DNA from: Flavipsychrobacter stenotrophus
GTDB lineage: Bacteria > Bacteroidota > Bacteroidia > Chitinophagales > Chitinophagaceae
Assembly: GCF_002954265.1 (NCBI RefSeq)
Contig: NZ_PPSL01000005.1
Location: 186,001-250,000, forward strand
Direction of reading: 5' to 3'
Length of the DNA: 64,000 nucleotides
The notes below the pieces were generated by a model. The model saw only the letters and a list, made by a program, of their open reading frames with translations. It searched no databases and was not told where the DNA came from. Made by a program: the position numbers and the translations under genes. Shown here one piece after another: positions 15,272 to 24,133 of this stretch. The first letter of the stretch is position 1. Each line of letters opens with the position of its first letter.

Positions 15272-17656
15272 ATGAGGTTTCATTTATATTTTTTTCTGTT
15301 GTGCCTGCTACTCCCGCATTATTGTGGTGCGCAAAAAAAGGCAATTAACAGATACCCGGTAACCGCTGATGGTAAGCTGAAGTATGAGTATATGGGTAAG
15401 CTGAGTAGCGGGCGAAAGCTGGTCATCAACTTTTCGCAGAAGTATGGATTTGTGGACAGTGCATTGAGGGATGTGGTTGAGTGTATTTATGATTCTGCTA
15501 CTGACTTCAAGCGAGGAAAAGCTTTAGTGAAAAAGGACGGAAAGTATGGAATAATTGATACTCTTGGTAAGGAATTGATACCCTCCGTGTATGACTCCAT
15601 AGATGGTGAATATTCTCCCGGAGGTCGTCGCTCGTATGATGTTGCCGGCCGTATAGATAATTATGCATGGGTGAAAACGGGCGGCATTGTAGGCGTTTAT
15701 ACAATCGATGTTCATCATTTTGAACCTGTAACTGGTTATGGTGCCTATTTTTATGATCGGCCTGTTGCGAACAAGTATATGCGCATATATTCAAAGGAAA
15801 TTGATGTAGGTAGCGGGCTTGCTTTTAGAGACGGTAAAGTGGCATTAGCTCCTAGAAAAGGGCAGAGTGTAGGGGAATATGTAATTAATGGAAGAATAAT
15901 AATCTCAAGAGAAGGTAAACACGGATTTCTAGACTCAGCTCTGAATATTGCGATTCCTATAAAATATGATATGGTTGATAATTTTCATGAAAAGCTAGCG
16001 GCAGTTAAATTATATGGGAAGTGGGGATATATTGATGCTAGTGGGAAATTGGTGATCAACGTATGTTATGACACTGTTGAAAATTTCGAAAATGGCTTTG
16101 CAGTTGTAAAGCGTGATGGGAAATATGGCGTGATCAACAAGGGAGGGTTGGAGAAAATACCTTGTGTTTATGATCGTTTTCTTAGTAAGAAAAGTTATAG
16201 CCGAATTGAGAACATGCATCAGCGTGGAGTGTTTTCCGTTGAAAGCAACAAAAAATGGGCATTGGTAGACACCAATAATCGTTTGCTAACACCCTTTACA
16301 TACAATGACATTTCTGCAAGTCATTGGGGGTTTGAAGTTGAAGCTAATAAAAAGGTTGGAATGATTAGCTACGATCTCAAATCGAGCATACCAGTGGTCT
16401 ATGCGCGCATAATACCTCATTTCCTCGAAAATTGTATAGCAGTAGATAATGGTGAGAGATGGGGACTAATAGACACTTTTTATAAAGTGGTTTTGCCGGA
16501 TACATTCGTTAGTCTGGATGCAGCGTTGACGGTATGGAAGGAAATGCGGGCTTCGCCCGAAAGAAAATCAAATTTTGTTACAGAACCAGGAAAGTATTTA
16601 TTTGTTGATCATTTTTTTCAGGGTAGGGCATCCGTAGAAAATAGCGCTCATCAATGGGGTTATATCAACAAGAAGGGAAAAGAGGTAATACCCTGTATCT
16701 ATCAAATGGCCGGAGATTATAGAAACAGGAAAGCCAAAGTGCAGATTGGTAAACTGTATGGCTATATTAACAAGAAGGGCAAGTACATCTATGCTCCTGA
16801 CACACTGGATGTTGACAATGACAAAGGCATTTGGGTGACATCAAAAGCAGAACGGTATGGTATTGCAAACAGGGCAGGAAAGCTCATAGTGCCCATTGAT
16901 TACAATGAACCGTATGCGCTCACACACAATCGTTTGTTTGTCAGAAAGGATAAAAGTTACGGTATCATTGATAGGAAAGGAAAAGAGGTATTGCCGTTTG
17001 TGTATAGCAAGGGATTCAGCTATTTCAGCGAGGTAGTGTGCATGAAAAAGGGTAATCAATGGCTGATCATGAATAAACGTGGACACATAAAAGTGCGGTT
17101 AGATACAACGCTGGATATATGCAGCTATTTCCGAGAAGGGCTTGCTGTTGTGAAAGATACAAGCGACAGATATGGTTACATAAACAAAAAGGGTCGTATA
17201 GTTCTGCCCTGCATATACAATGAGGCCAAAGACTTTAATGATGGCGGCGCCGTAGTAAATACAACTGTTGGTAAGTATGAAATGGTGACATATAAACCAT
17301 ATGATGACGATGAGAATGAACTGGAGGAAATAACAGAAAGACGACGTATTTATGGTGATAGTGTTGGTGTGATTGACAAACAGGGTAAACTAATTATACC
17401 TTGTATGTACAAGGCTATCATGTACTATTCCAAAACAGAGCTGATGCAGGTACGAATACACCGCTATGATGAATGGGGGAGCATAAATACACAAAATGAA
17501 TTGGTCGCACCCTATAGTATAAGTTCGAGCTGGAGTGTATATCACGAGGAGAAACATAAGTGGACACGGAAGATTGAGAATGGGGAGTGGGTGTACAGGA
17601 ATAAGAGAGGTAGGGTGAAGCTAAGGGTTGGATACGTAAAGGATCCCAAAGCGTAG
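15272..17656 (+). CDS. Secreted WG-repeat protein
   Basis: 794 residues with a signal peptide (MRFHLYFFLLCLLLPHYCGAQ). Almost the whole mature chain is WG repeats of the form (W/Y)GYINKKGKxVIPCxYD; I count about 16 units, for example WGYIDASGKLVI, YGVINKGG, WGLIDTFYK, WGYINKKGKEVIPCIY, YGYINKKGRIVLPCIY and VGVIDKQGKLIIPCMY. Such repeats form beta-rich solenoids or propellers of unknown ligand and are frequent in Bacteroidota. Unit spacing varies, with insertions around residues 110-190 and 660-700. No T9SS sorting domain is present, so it probably stays in the periplasm. Single gene flanked by repeat-filled intergenic DNA. Confidence 0.88.
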   Translation: MRFHLYFFLLCLLLPHYCGAQKKAINRYPVTADGKLKYEYMGKLSSGRKLVINFSQKYGFVDSALRDVVECIYDSATDFKRGKALVKKDGKYGIIDTLGKELIPSVYDSIDGEYSPGGRRSYDVAGRIDNYAWVKTGGIVGVYTIDVHHFEPVTGYGAYFYDRPVANKYMRIYSKEIDVGSGLAFRDGKVALAPRKGQSVGEYVINGRIIISREGKHGFLDSALNIAIPIKYDMVDNFHEKLAAVKLYGKWGYIDASGKLVINVCYDTVENFENGFAVVKRDGKYGVINKGGLEKIPCVYDRFLSKKSYSRIENMHQRGVFSVESNKKWALVDTNNRLLTPFTYNDISASHWGFEVEANKKVGMISYDLKSSIPVVYARIIPHFLENCIAVDNGERWGLIDTFYKVVLPDTFVSLDAALTVWKEMRASPERKSNFVTEPGKYLFVDHFFQGRASVENSAHQWGYINKKGKEVIPCIYQMAGDYRNRKAKVQIGKLYGYINKKGKYIYAPDTLDVDNDKGIWVTSKAERYGIANRAGKLIVPIDYNEPYALTHNRLFVRKDKSYGIIDRKGKEVLPFVYSKGFSYFSEVVCMKKGNQWLIMNKRGHIKVRLDTTLDICSYFREGLAVVKDTSDRYGYINKKGRIVLPCIYNEAKDFNDGGAVVNTTVGKYEMVTYKPYDDDENELEEITERRRIYGDSVGVIDKQGKLIIPCMYKAIMYYSKTELMQVRIHRYDEWGSINTQNELVAPYSISSSWSVYHEEKHKWTRKIENGEWVYRNKRGRVKLRVGYVKDPKA

Positions 17657-17686
17657 AGGTATGTATTGGAGTAGTTGTTGGGGTTA

Positions 17687-17895
17687 CAAAACGAATACGT
17701 CCCGATGCGAGACTACTCCACCAACAATTTGGGGATAGGTGTGTTCCTGCCAATGACAGAGTTCAGATAGCGCCCCAAAACGAATACGTCCTTGCGTGAG
17801 ATTGCTTCGTGCCTCGCAATGACCCACCCCTTTTACATTTTGTCATTGGATGATGATTGCGGGGCAACCCGAATAACTACTCGCAATGAATCGGT
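17687..17895. repeat. Intergenic mosaic of short direct repeats
   Basis: CAAAACGAATACGTCC occurs at 17687-17702 and 17776-17791, each followed by a (C/T)(G/T)GCG(A/T)GAG stretch. CAATGAC recurs (17752, 17818). GGCAACCCGAATAACTACTC near 17863-17882 is close to the first 20 nt of the 314-bp unit at 14194, so the two regions share a source. Confidence 0.5.
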
Positions 17896-17950
17896 TGGTG
17901 TTTGTGTTGTTAGGGTTTCTAACGAACATTAGTGGTTATGGATATATGCT

Positions 17951-17985
17951 AAAAATGCTAAAGCCGCTCGATGAGCGGCTTTAGC
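17951..17985 (-). terminator. Strong terminator of the TPR/PstS-like operon
   Basis: GCTAAAGCCGCTC and GAGCGGCTTTAGC form a perfect 13-bp stem with a 3-nt loop (17957-17985). On the minus strand it is followed by ATTTTTAG. It lies 37 nt past the stop codon of the TPR gene. Confidence 0.8.
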
Positions 17986-18021
17986 GGGGATCATTTCTTC
18001 TTTGTTGTTTTAGCCGGAGGC

Positions 18022-19662
18022 TTAGTTGTTACTTTTTTTTACCGGCGCTTTGGGGGCTGTGGTGGTGGTTTTCTTAGGTGCTCCGCCGCCTTTTTCCAGT
18101 TCTTCTATCTGCTTGATCAGACCATCGTTGGCATCAACTGCACGCAGTTTATCCATGTAGATCTTGGTCTTTTCTTTGTTCTTTGCATTGTAGTTGTAGA
18201 ACAGCAGATACTGGTAGGCTCTTACCACATCGCCCTTCTTTTCTGGCTTAGCGATATCGGCACCTAACTTATCCAGCCATTTTTCGAACGATGGCGCAGC
18301 AAGGCCGCTTGTAACATCAGAGTCGATAGCAGACTGTACACGTGCATGCCAGTAAGTAGATGATGCCTGATCGGCATACCTATCTTCAAACTTTACAGCC
18401 ATGTCGTTAGCCTTCTTCCAGTCTTTACAGTAGTAGTACATTACTGTACCCCAGAAGTAGTCTAATGCCTGTGTGCCAGGGTTGCTCTTTATAAGGTTGT
18501 TGTACCAGTCGCCGGCGTTGCAGTATTCTTTTTTGAACCTGTAAGCCTCAGCTATCTGGCGGTATATGTCGGTCTTGTTCTGAGAAGTATCAGAAGCAAT
18601 ACCCTTGTTGTAATAGAAGCTTGCAGAGTCAACGTTATTGAGTTTCAGCCATAGCTTACCATACTCTACATATGCAGCAGGCAAGATGTTCTTTGGCTTC
18701 TGTATCTGGAAGTATTTACGCAGGTTCTTTACAGCCTCCATAGAGTCGCCGCACTCAGCCTGTGAAAAGCCAAGGATACCTGTCAACTCTACTTTCTTTT
18801 CTTCAGGTGGATTCTGCTTCATCAGGTCATCGGCCAGCTTAGCCGCTTCGCAATATGCTTTAGCCTGGTACAGGATACCTGCAAAAGTGATCTGGTCGGT
18901 AACCGTGTTGTCAGAAAGAGATATGTACTTTCTGATGTTGGTCAGAGACTGATCATAGTTGCCGGTGCGCTGATACGCCAGTGCCAGCTGCTGGTAAGGC
19001 ATTGGGTTGGTAGCGTCCGCGTCTTTTGCCTTGTTGTAAAATTCGAGCGCGCTCTTATAGTTGCGGGCATCATACCAAAGGTCGCCTATGCGGGTAAGCA
19101 CCAGAGAATTGGTTGGGTTCTTTTCGGTAACAGACTCGTAGTTGTTCATGGCTTCGCCACCACCACCGGTCATCTTGCGGTAAGCATCGCCAAGGCCCAG
19201 GTGCACTTCCACATCATTAGGATTAGCAGCCAGTGCCTTCTTGTACCACTCAATAGCCTGTGCTATATCACCACCTTCGGAGTAGGTCATAGCATTCGCA
19301 GCATACAACCATGGCATGTATTCTTTTTTCTTGCCCTTAGCTGCAAGGTCTCTTGCTATCTGCATACCCTTAGCGGCATCTTTCTGCGCAAAGGCTACAC
19401 GTGCCGTTCCTGATATGTTGGCAGCATCATCGGGGTATTTTTCAAACTGGTACTTAGCCTTACCCACATTACCCGCGTCGAGGTAAGAGAGGCCCAGGTA
19501 ATAATTGGCCAGTGCATCTTTAACGGAAAGTGGTGTAAGCACCTTCTGTGCGCTGACGTAGTTTTTATAATCATACAGCTTCTTACCCCCTTCTGTGGTT
19601 TGCTGTGCGCTTGCAGAGAAAGCTATTGCTAAAGCTGCAGTGATCGTGATCAATTTTCTCAT
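18022..19662 (-). CDS. Periplasmic tetratricopeptide-repeat protein
   Basis: 546 residues with a signal peptide (MRKLITITAALAIAFSASAQQ) and TPR helices through most of the chain, e.g. AIEWYKKALAANPNDVEVHLGLGDAYRKM, ALEFYNKAKDADATNPMPYQQLALAYQRTGNYD and AKLADDLMKQNPPEEKKVEL. The C-terminus is a low-complexity Pro/Thr/Lys tail (TTTTAPKAPVKK). It is the distal gene after the PstS-like lipoprotein (33 nt gap). I recall this pair downstream of ExbB/ExbD/TonB genes in Bacteroidota, which would suggest a role in TonB-linked uptake or envelope energy transfer; those genes are not next to it here. Ends at a strong terminator. Confidence 0.85.
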   Translation of the reverse strand: MRKLITITAALAIAFSASAQQTTEGGKKLYDYKNYVSAQKVLTPLSVKDALANYYLGLSYLDAGNVGKAKYQFEKYPDDAANISGTARVAFAQKDAAKGMQIARDLAAKGKKKEYMPWLYAANAMTYSEGGDIAQAIEWYKKALAANPNDVEVHLGLGDAYRKMTGGGGEAMNNYESVTEKNPTNSLVLTRIGDLWYDARNYKSALEFYNKAKDADATNPMPYQQLALAYQRTGNYDQSLTNIRKYISLSDNTVTDQITFAGILYQAKAYCEAAKLADDLMKQNPPEEKKVELTGILGFSQAECGDSMEAVKNLRKYFQIQKPKNILPAAYVEYGKLWLKLNNVDSASFYYNKGIASDTSQNKTDIYRQIAEAYRFKKEYCNAGDWYNNLIKSNPGTQALDYFWGTVMYYYCKDWKKANDMAVKFEDRYADQASSTYWHARVQSAIDSDVTSGLAAPSFEKWLDKLGADIAKPEKKGDVVRAYQYLLFYNYNAKNKEKTKIYMDKLRAVDANDGLIKQIEELEKGGGAPKKTTTTAPKAPVKKSNN

Positions 19663-19694
19663 GTTATTACTACTGTATTGTTTACTGTTTTATG

Positions 19695-20621
19695 TTATTT
19701 ACTTTGTTTTTCTTCCGAGTGGTTGATCTCCACATCCCTTATAGACACTTCCATGCGTAAAGGATAGAGATGAGCGTAGGCAAATATAAGCTGTCCGCGG
19801 CCACCCATTAAGAAGTTTGCAAAACCTGTGCCAAGTCCGGGATAACTTTCGCGGCTCACATAGTACAGCCTGCGAACGAAAGGATATTCCTTAAGACCAA
19901 TGTAGGCAAGATAAGGTTTTAAATACTGCCTGAGGGTATCGTTGAACACCGAAACCACACGAACATTCTTTATGAAAGTACCTGTATTGCCGGGGTCGGA
20001 AGAGTCACAGACATCTGCAAGTCCTGCAAAACCAACTGCATCGGGGTTTTTCATAACGTAGTCGATCACTGCTTTATTACCCTTTGTAGCATAAACATTG
20101 GTACCCAGTTTCTGGCCTTGAAGTAATGAGTCAGTTATATACCTCACCAGGCTCGATGACTGATCATCAAACACTACGGTGTACTTCTTTTTGATGTAGT
20201 CGCCCATAAGAATGTGCTTTATCTGCGGCACATCCATAATGCTATCGGGGTTGTCGTTATTGACTATCAATGCCACAGCATCCTTTGCAAGCGCTACTGA
20301 TGTAGGATAGAACGATTTTTCTTCGGCTATCTTCTTTTCGTCAGCAGTGAGCTCGCGGGTAACAAGAATAAGGCGGGCTTTATTATTGAAGTAGTCTTTA
20401 AAGCACTCGGCTTCGGGCTTGTAGTGTATGGTTACCTTGGCATTGGGGAAGCTGCTGTCAAACACTTTCGACTGCTCTTCGATAACAGCCCTGTAGGTCT
20501 CATCGGCAGAGATATCTATAGCCCCGGTAGATAAAGTATCGGGGTGCTTAGGAGTATCATCGCAAGACAAGCCTAGTATGGTAAAAGAAACGAGCAGAAT
20601 AGCAATTGTCCAACAACGCAT
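19695..20621 (-). CDS. PstS-like phosphate-binding lipoprotein
   Basis: 308 residues. The signal MRCWTIAILLVSFTILGLSC has a lipobox (LGLSC), so the protein is lipid-anchored. The mature part follows the PstS-like periplasmic binding fold: TGAIDISADETYRAVIEEQ near the start, RLILVTRELTADE, ALAKDAVALIVNNDNPDSIMDVPQIKHILMGDY, then DAVGFAGLADV and a final YYVSRESYPGLGTGFANFLM segment, as in phosphate-binding proteins (phosphate-loop detail not certain). No pstA/B/C genes are near, so it is probably not part of a classic Pst transporter. Co-transcribed with the TPR gene. Confidence 0.8.
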   Translation of the reverse strand: MRCWTIAILLVSFTILGLSCDDTPKHPDTLSTGAIDISADETYRAVIEEQSKVFDSSFPNAKVTIHYKPEAECFKDYFNNKARLILVTRELTADEKKIAEEKSFYPTSVALAKDAVALIVNNDNPDSIMDVPQIKHILMGDYIKKKYTVVFDDQSSSLVRYITDSLLQGQKLGTNVYATKGNKAVIDYVMKNPDAVGFAGLADVCDSSDPGNTGTFIKNVRVVSVFNDTLRQYLKPYLAYIGLKEYPFVRRLYYVSRESYPGLGTGFANFLMGGRGQLIFAYAHLYPLRMEVSIRDVEINHSEEKQSK

Positions 20622-20782
20622 AAATCACAATTTTACTAATAATTCAAAAAAATACTCTTGTCGTATTATAGTTTGTAACAATTATTTAACAGCGCTAGCG
20701 GCCGCCAAGATACAGCAGGGATAGCAAAAAAGAAACCATGCCATGTATTGGGGTAAGAACTGTCAAGGGGGTAGCACAAGTG

Positions 20783-21016
20783 CTACATGCCGTTTTTGTA
20801 CCGGCCAATGCCCAGGTATATGCGGAACCCGCCGTAGACGATGAGCAGGCCAGCCATGCCATAAACCAGGCCTGTAGACAGTTCTATAGTGCCGAAATGC
20901 CTGCTGTATATTACAAATCCTGCCAGTCCCAGGTATACTGTGCCCATTACAAAGTCTAGAATGGCTCTGAAATTGGTTCCTGTATTATTGGCTTTACGAT
21001 TGTCTTCTGCGCTCAT
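20783..21016 (-). CDS. Small two-helix membrane protein
   Basis: 77 residues: a polar N-terminus (MSAEDNRKANNTGTNFRAI) followed by two hydrophobic segments (LDFVMGTVYLGLAGFVIY and LSTGLVYGMAGLLIVYGGFRIYLG) and a basic end. No known domain is recognised. It reads in the same direction as the PstS-like gene, with a 161-nt gap. A perfect hairpin GTAGCAC-AA-GTGCTAC (20771-20786) overlaps its stop codon, which may separate the two transcripts. Confidence 0.65.
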   Translation of the reverse strand: MSAEDNRKANNTGTNFRAILDFVMGTVYLGLAGFVIYSRHFGTIELSTGLVYGMAGLLIVYGGFRIYLGIGRYKNGM

Positions 21017-21079
21017 GTTGTTTTATTCTGTTGCAAATGTACTATTAGAGATGCAGAAATTCCCTGATTCCATAATTAT

Positions 21080-21118
21080 GAATGGCTCAATGGCTTAATG
21101 GCTCAATTGCTCAATGAA
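21080..21118. repeat. Nonamer array, CAATGGCT type
   Basis: AATGGCTCA, ATGGCTTA, ATGGCTCAA and TTGCTCAATG units at 8-9 nt steps, upstream of the small membrane protein gene. Confidence 0.6.
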
Positions 21119-21218
21119 GGTAATGAGAAATTAATGCGGCAATGTGTAGGAATGTGATGGAATGCAACAATTGGGTAATGTGGAACTATTGAAGTGAATA
21201 CGAGTTGTGATATAAATT

Positions 21219-21264
21219 GAAAGTCTAAAGTAAGATAGCTTTCTAGGATATACTTTAGACTTTC
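21219..21264 (-). terminator. Hairpin terminator of the SRPBCC gene
   Basis: GAAAGTCTAAAGTA (21219-21232) and TACTTTAGACTTTC (21251-21264) form a perfect 14-bp stem with an 18-nt loop, 22 nt past the stop on the minus strand. The tail is only AATTTAT, so termination strength is uncertain. Confidence 0.5.
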
Positions 21265-21286
21265 TACTATTACCCTAGTGATCGTG

Positions 21287-21745
21287 TTATTCTGATTCTA
21301 CAAGGGCTTTGATCTGTACGAGGATGGGGTTCCAGCCTTCGCCATTGTTATAGGCGTCGTTGTAGCGTTTTTCGCTGTCGGCAACGGTGGCGAAATCGCC
21401 TTGTGTAACGTCGAGGCGTGTTAGATTGTTTTCTTCAGTAAGCGTGTAGGTAACGGTGAGGTAATTAGAAGGGATATCTTCCAGCGTTGGGTTGTTGGGG
21501 TCGAAGGTAGTATATACCAGTTTTTTGCCGGGTTCAATGGCTACGATATGTCCGACCACGGCTACAAATAGTTTCCCGTCATAAATGCCCTCCCAGGTGA
21601 GTCTGCTGCCCACTTTATAGTCGGAAGTAGCCTCGCAGCCAAACATGTACTTTTTTGTTTGTTGCGGGTTGGTAAGGGCATCCCACACTTTGGTGGCGGC
21701 TGCATTGATGGTAATGGTGCTGTTTACAAATAGTGGCGTGCTCAT
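21287..21745 (-). CDS. SRPBCC (AHSA1-type) domain protein
   Basis: 152 residues covering a single SRPBCC/START-like domain of the AHSA1 group. The N-terminus STITINAAATKVWDALTNPQQTKKYMFG is the usual first strand and helix, GSRLTWEGI and GKKLVYTTFDPNNP follow, and the C-terminal helix is NDAYNNGEGWNPILVQIKALVE. These domains form a hydrophobic cavity and bind small ligands; the ligand here is unknown. No signal peptide. Followed on the minus strand by a hairpin terminator; the MBL-fold gene lies 54 nt upstream and reads the same way. Confidence 0.85.
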   Translation of the reverse strand: MSTPLFVNSTITINAAATKVWDALTNPQQTKKYMFGCEATSDYKVGSRLTWEGIYDGKLFVAVVGHIVAIEPGKKLVYTTFDPNNPTLEDIPSNYLTVTYTLTEENNLTRLDVTQGDFATVADSEKRYNDAYNNGEGWNPILVQIKALVESE

Positions 21746-21798
21746 GGCTGGTTGGTTTTATGAGTCAAATATAGTGGTAGCGGCGTAAATGCAGATAA

Positions 21799-22638
21799 TT
21801 AAAACAGGGAGATCTGCACAGGTTTGGGTGGCGCAGGCTTGTGGATAGCCGGCTTGCGGAAAGGATGAAGTGTGTCGGTGATATGGTATACAGCAGACTC
21901 TTCGTAACGGGATGCCACCACCACATTGGTGTTACGGGCATGTGTTCTGAACATGTTGAGCGCCAGATCGGGGTCGTTATTGTCTTTAGACAGGTGTGAG
22001 AGCAGCAGGTGGCTGAGGTAACCCGGCCTGTGGGCAAGGAACAACTCCAGGGCTTGCACATTAGATAAGTGGCCGTGACCACCGCTGATACGTTTTTTAA
22101 GGTGGTAGGGATATCTGCCGTTTTCGAGCATATCGGCATCGTAATTGGCCTCAAGAAAGACTGCATGACATTCTGTAAAGTTGTCTATGACATTGCTGCA
22201 TACGGCACCAATATCTGTGAATACGCCGATCTTAACGCCATTGCCCGAGATAACGAAGCTATGCGGGTCGATGGCATCGTGAAACTTGGGGAATGCCATT
22301 ACAGATAGTCCGCCTATGGCAATGGGGGCGTAAGCAGAAAATGGGAATACGCGGGAGGGATCTACCCGCAATTTGCCCATCCTGAATGTCTCAGGGGTAA
22401 TATATACGGGGATCTTATGCTTTGAAGCTATGCTTTCTACTCCACGGATATGGTCGCCATGCTCATGAGAAATGAATAGTGCTTTTACTTTATCCATGCT
22501 CAGGTCCAGCCTTTTCATGCGCTTTTCGGTTTCGCGGCAAGACAGTCCGGCATCTACCAGCACGGCCTCAGTGTCATTAGCTATGTAATAACAGTTGCCA
22601 TTGCTGCCCGAATTGAGCGATGTGATATAAAGCGACAT
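21799..22638 (-). CDS. MBL-fold metallo-hydrolase, YycJ/WalJ-like
   Basis: 279 residues, start MSLYITSLNSGSNGNCYYI at 22638, which is the canonical start of this family. Metal ligands are visible in SHEHGDHIRGVE (HxHxDH), PKFHDAIDP, FTDIGAV and HLLLSHLSKDNNDP. YycJ/WalJ proteins are exonuclease-like members of the metallo-beta-lactamase superfamily and have been linked to DNA repair and cell wall control in Firmicutes; the Bacteroidota role is not settled. Same strand and close to the SRPBCC gene. Confidence 0.85.
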   Translation of the reverse strand: MSLYITSLNSGSNGNCYYIANDTEAVLVDAGLSCRETEKRMKRLDLSMDKVKALFISHEHGDHIRGVESIASKHKIPVYITPETFRMGKLRVDPSRVFPFSAYAPIAIGGLSVMAFPKFHDAIDPHSFVISGNGVKIGVFTDIGAVCSNVIDNFTECHAVFLEANYDADMLENGRYPYHLKKRISGGHGHLSNVQALELFLAHRPGYLSHLLLSHLSKDNNDPDLALNMFRTHARNTNVVVASRYEESAVYHITDTLHPFRKPAIHKPAPPKPVQISLF

Positions 22639-22758
22639 AACTGCAAAAATAGGCTGATTTGCCGCGACAGGCAAAAAGGATTCTGCAAGGAAGCCTCACC
22701 CCGCGCCTCTCCAAAAGAGAGGAAGGTGTTAATCAACGTATTTAGATGCAGTTAATTA

Positions 22759-23100
22759 TCAGGCGATCTCCATTTTTTCAACCAGCCCTTGCCGAAAAGT
22801 ATAGATATGATCTAAAACACCATCGAATATGGTCATTCCTTTCAAGTCCTTTACAACCTGGTGCACATTTACTGATACCCGGCCATTATTAAGCGTGGTG
22901 ATGGTCACCGGAGTAACAATGGGGTTGATCTCGCTCCACTGGCGGAGCCAGTATTCACGCACGGCATCTTTACCGTGTATTATGCCGCCTTCCCAGCCGT
23001 TGGGCCATTGTACGCCATTGTGAAAATGGGCCAGTATAGCATCTGCCTGGCGGGAGTTAAATAAGGAGTAGATAGTATTGATGATGTCGTTTTCCGGCAT
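22759..23100 (-). CDS. NTF2/SnoaL-like protein
   Basis: 113 residues forming one NTF2-like cone fold: an N-terminal helix pair (ENDIINTIYSLFNSRQADAILAHF), HNGVQWPNGWEGG, HGKDAVREYWLRQW and then strands to KMEIA. This group includes ketosteroid isomerases and many uncharacterised small proteins. There is no catalytic set I can name. The 22639-22758 gap upstream of the MBL gene carries a fragment CCTCACCCCGCGCCTCTCC that looks like a dispersed repeat. Confidence 0.75.
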   Translation of the reverse strand: MPENDIINTIYSLFNSRQADAILAHFHNGVQWPNGWEGGIIHGKDAVREYWLRQWSEINPIVTPVTITTLNNGRVSVNVHQVVKDLKGMTIFDGVLDHIYTFRQGLVEKMEIA

Positions 23101-23145
23101 ATGCGCAATGTTTATCAGTTAGTGCACATAATTGCGGATATATCA

Positions 23146-23433
23146 CTAAGGATTAACCAAAACGTCCCTGATATCCGGCACCTTTTCGAATACAGCCTTA
23201 GCGTAGGGACAAAGCGGTATGATCTTAAAGTTATTTTCGCGGGCGAATTTGACTACTGCGTTGAGCAATTGTTTACCGAGCCCGCGACCTTCAAAGGCTT
23301 CGGCTACTTCGGTATGATCTATGATGAATTGTTTTTCACCGGAATAGACGTAGTGCATAGCTGCTATTTCATGGCCATCTGCTTCTATAAAGAATCTGCC
23401 TTTTTTACCGTTGTCTGCTTGTTGTATGTCCAT
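23146..23433 (-). CDS. GNAT-like N-acetyltransferase (small YjdJ/Gtn-type)
   Basis: 95 residues, the short acetyltransferase type (COG2388). The acetyl-CoA-binding segment is HTEVAEAFEGRGLGKQLLNAVVKFARE, with the GRGLG turn, followed by IIPLCPYAKAVFEK, the usual Cys-Pro-(Y/F) end motif of this subgroup. The acceptor is not known. It lies 7 nt after the NADP-binding protein gene on the same strand, so the two are likely co-transcribed. Confidence 0.88.
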   Translation of the reverse strand: MDIQQADNGKKGRFFIEADGHEIAAMHYVYSGEKQFIIDHTEVAEAFEGRGLGKQLLNAVVKFARENNFKIIPLCPYAKAVFEKVPDIRDVLVNP

Positions 23434-23440
23434 GATGTTA

Positions 23441-24040
23441 TTATTTAGGAAGATCTACAAAGTTATGTGATGGCAGCGGACCGCCAAAGTGCTGTAAGCG
23501 GCCGCCAGTGTCTAGGCTACCCAGCGTGATAGGAAGGAAGCCAATTGTTTTTACCAGTTCTTTTACTGTTTTATTGGCCTCATGATCATTACCCGAAATG
23601 AAGATAACCCGTTTGCCCCCTGCAACATCGGGTGATTGCGCGAGTAAGGCGGCATCGAGTGTGTTGAAGGCTTTAACCACTCTTGCACCGGGTACAAGAT
23701 CTGTAAATACTTCTGTGGACAATCTTCCACCCAGGTCTTTAGGTTTGAAGTCGAGGAACACAATTGCATTGGTGGGGTCAATGACGATACGGCCCTCCCA
23801 ATCGGGTAGTCCGGCAAGCGCATCTTTCAGATTGTCGAAAGGAACAGAAACGAAGACTACATCTGCTTTGGCTGCTTCCTCTACAGTGACAGCCCTGGTA
23901 TTTCCTCCCAGTTGATCAACTATTTCTTTGAGAGAGTCGGGGCCGCGACGATTGCTGATGATGACTTCATAACCTGCCTTTGCTACGTGTCCGGCGAAGG
24001 CAGTGCCTATGTGTCCGGTACCTATAATTCCTATTTTCAT
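23441..24040 (-). CDS. NADPH-dependent F420 reductase-like / NAD(P)-binding protein
   Basis: 199 residues with a Rossmann fold: GTGHIGTAFAGHVAKAGYEV at the N-terminus, then ISNRRGP, which points to NADP(H) specificity. The sequence continues VFVSVPFDNLKDAL, DPTNAIV and ARVVKAFNTLDAALL, as in F420:NADP oxidoreductases. Bacteroidota generally lack coenzyme F420, so the substrate is probably something else; many such proteins are annotated by fold only. Operon with the GNAT gene. Confidence 0.8.
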   Translation of the reverse strand: MKIGIIGTGHIGTAFAGHVAKAGYEVIISNRRGPDSLKEIVDQLGGNTRAVTVEEAAKADVVFVSVPFDNLKDALAGLPDWEGRIVIDPTNAIVFLDFKPKDLGGRLSTEVFTDLVPGARVVKAFNTLDAALLAQSPDVAGGKRVIFISGNDHEANKTVKELVKTIGFLPITLGSLDTGGRLQHFGGPLPSHNFVDLPK

Positions 24041-24133
24041 GAGGGCGTGATTTGTGTGGTAAAGTTAGGGTGGAACAGGTATTGGTTTTCATTATAAAAC
24101 ACAGATTCGAATTTCACGCATTTCCGATAACAG

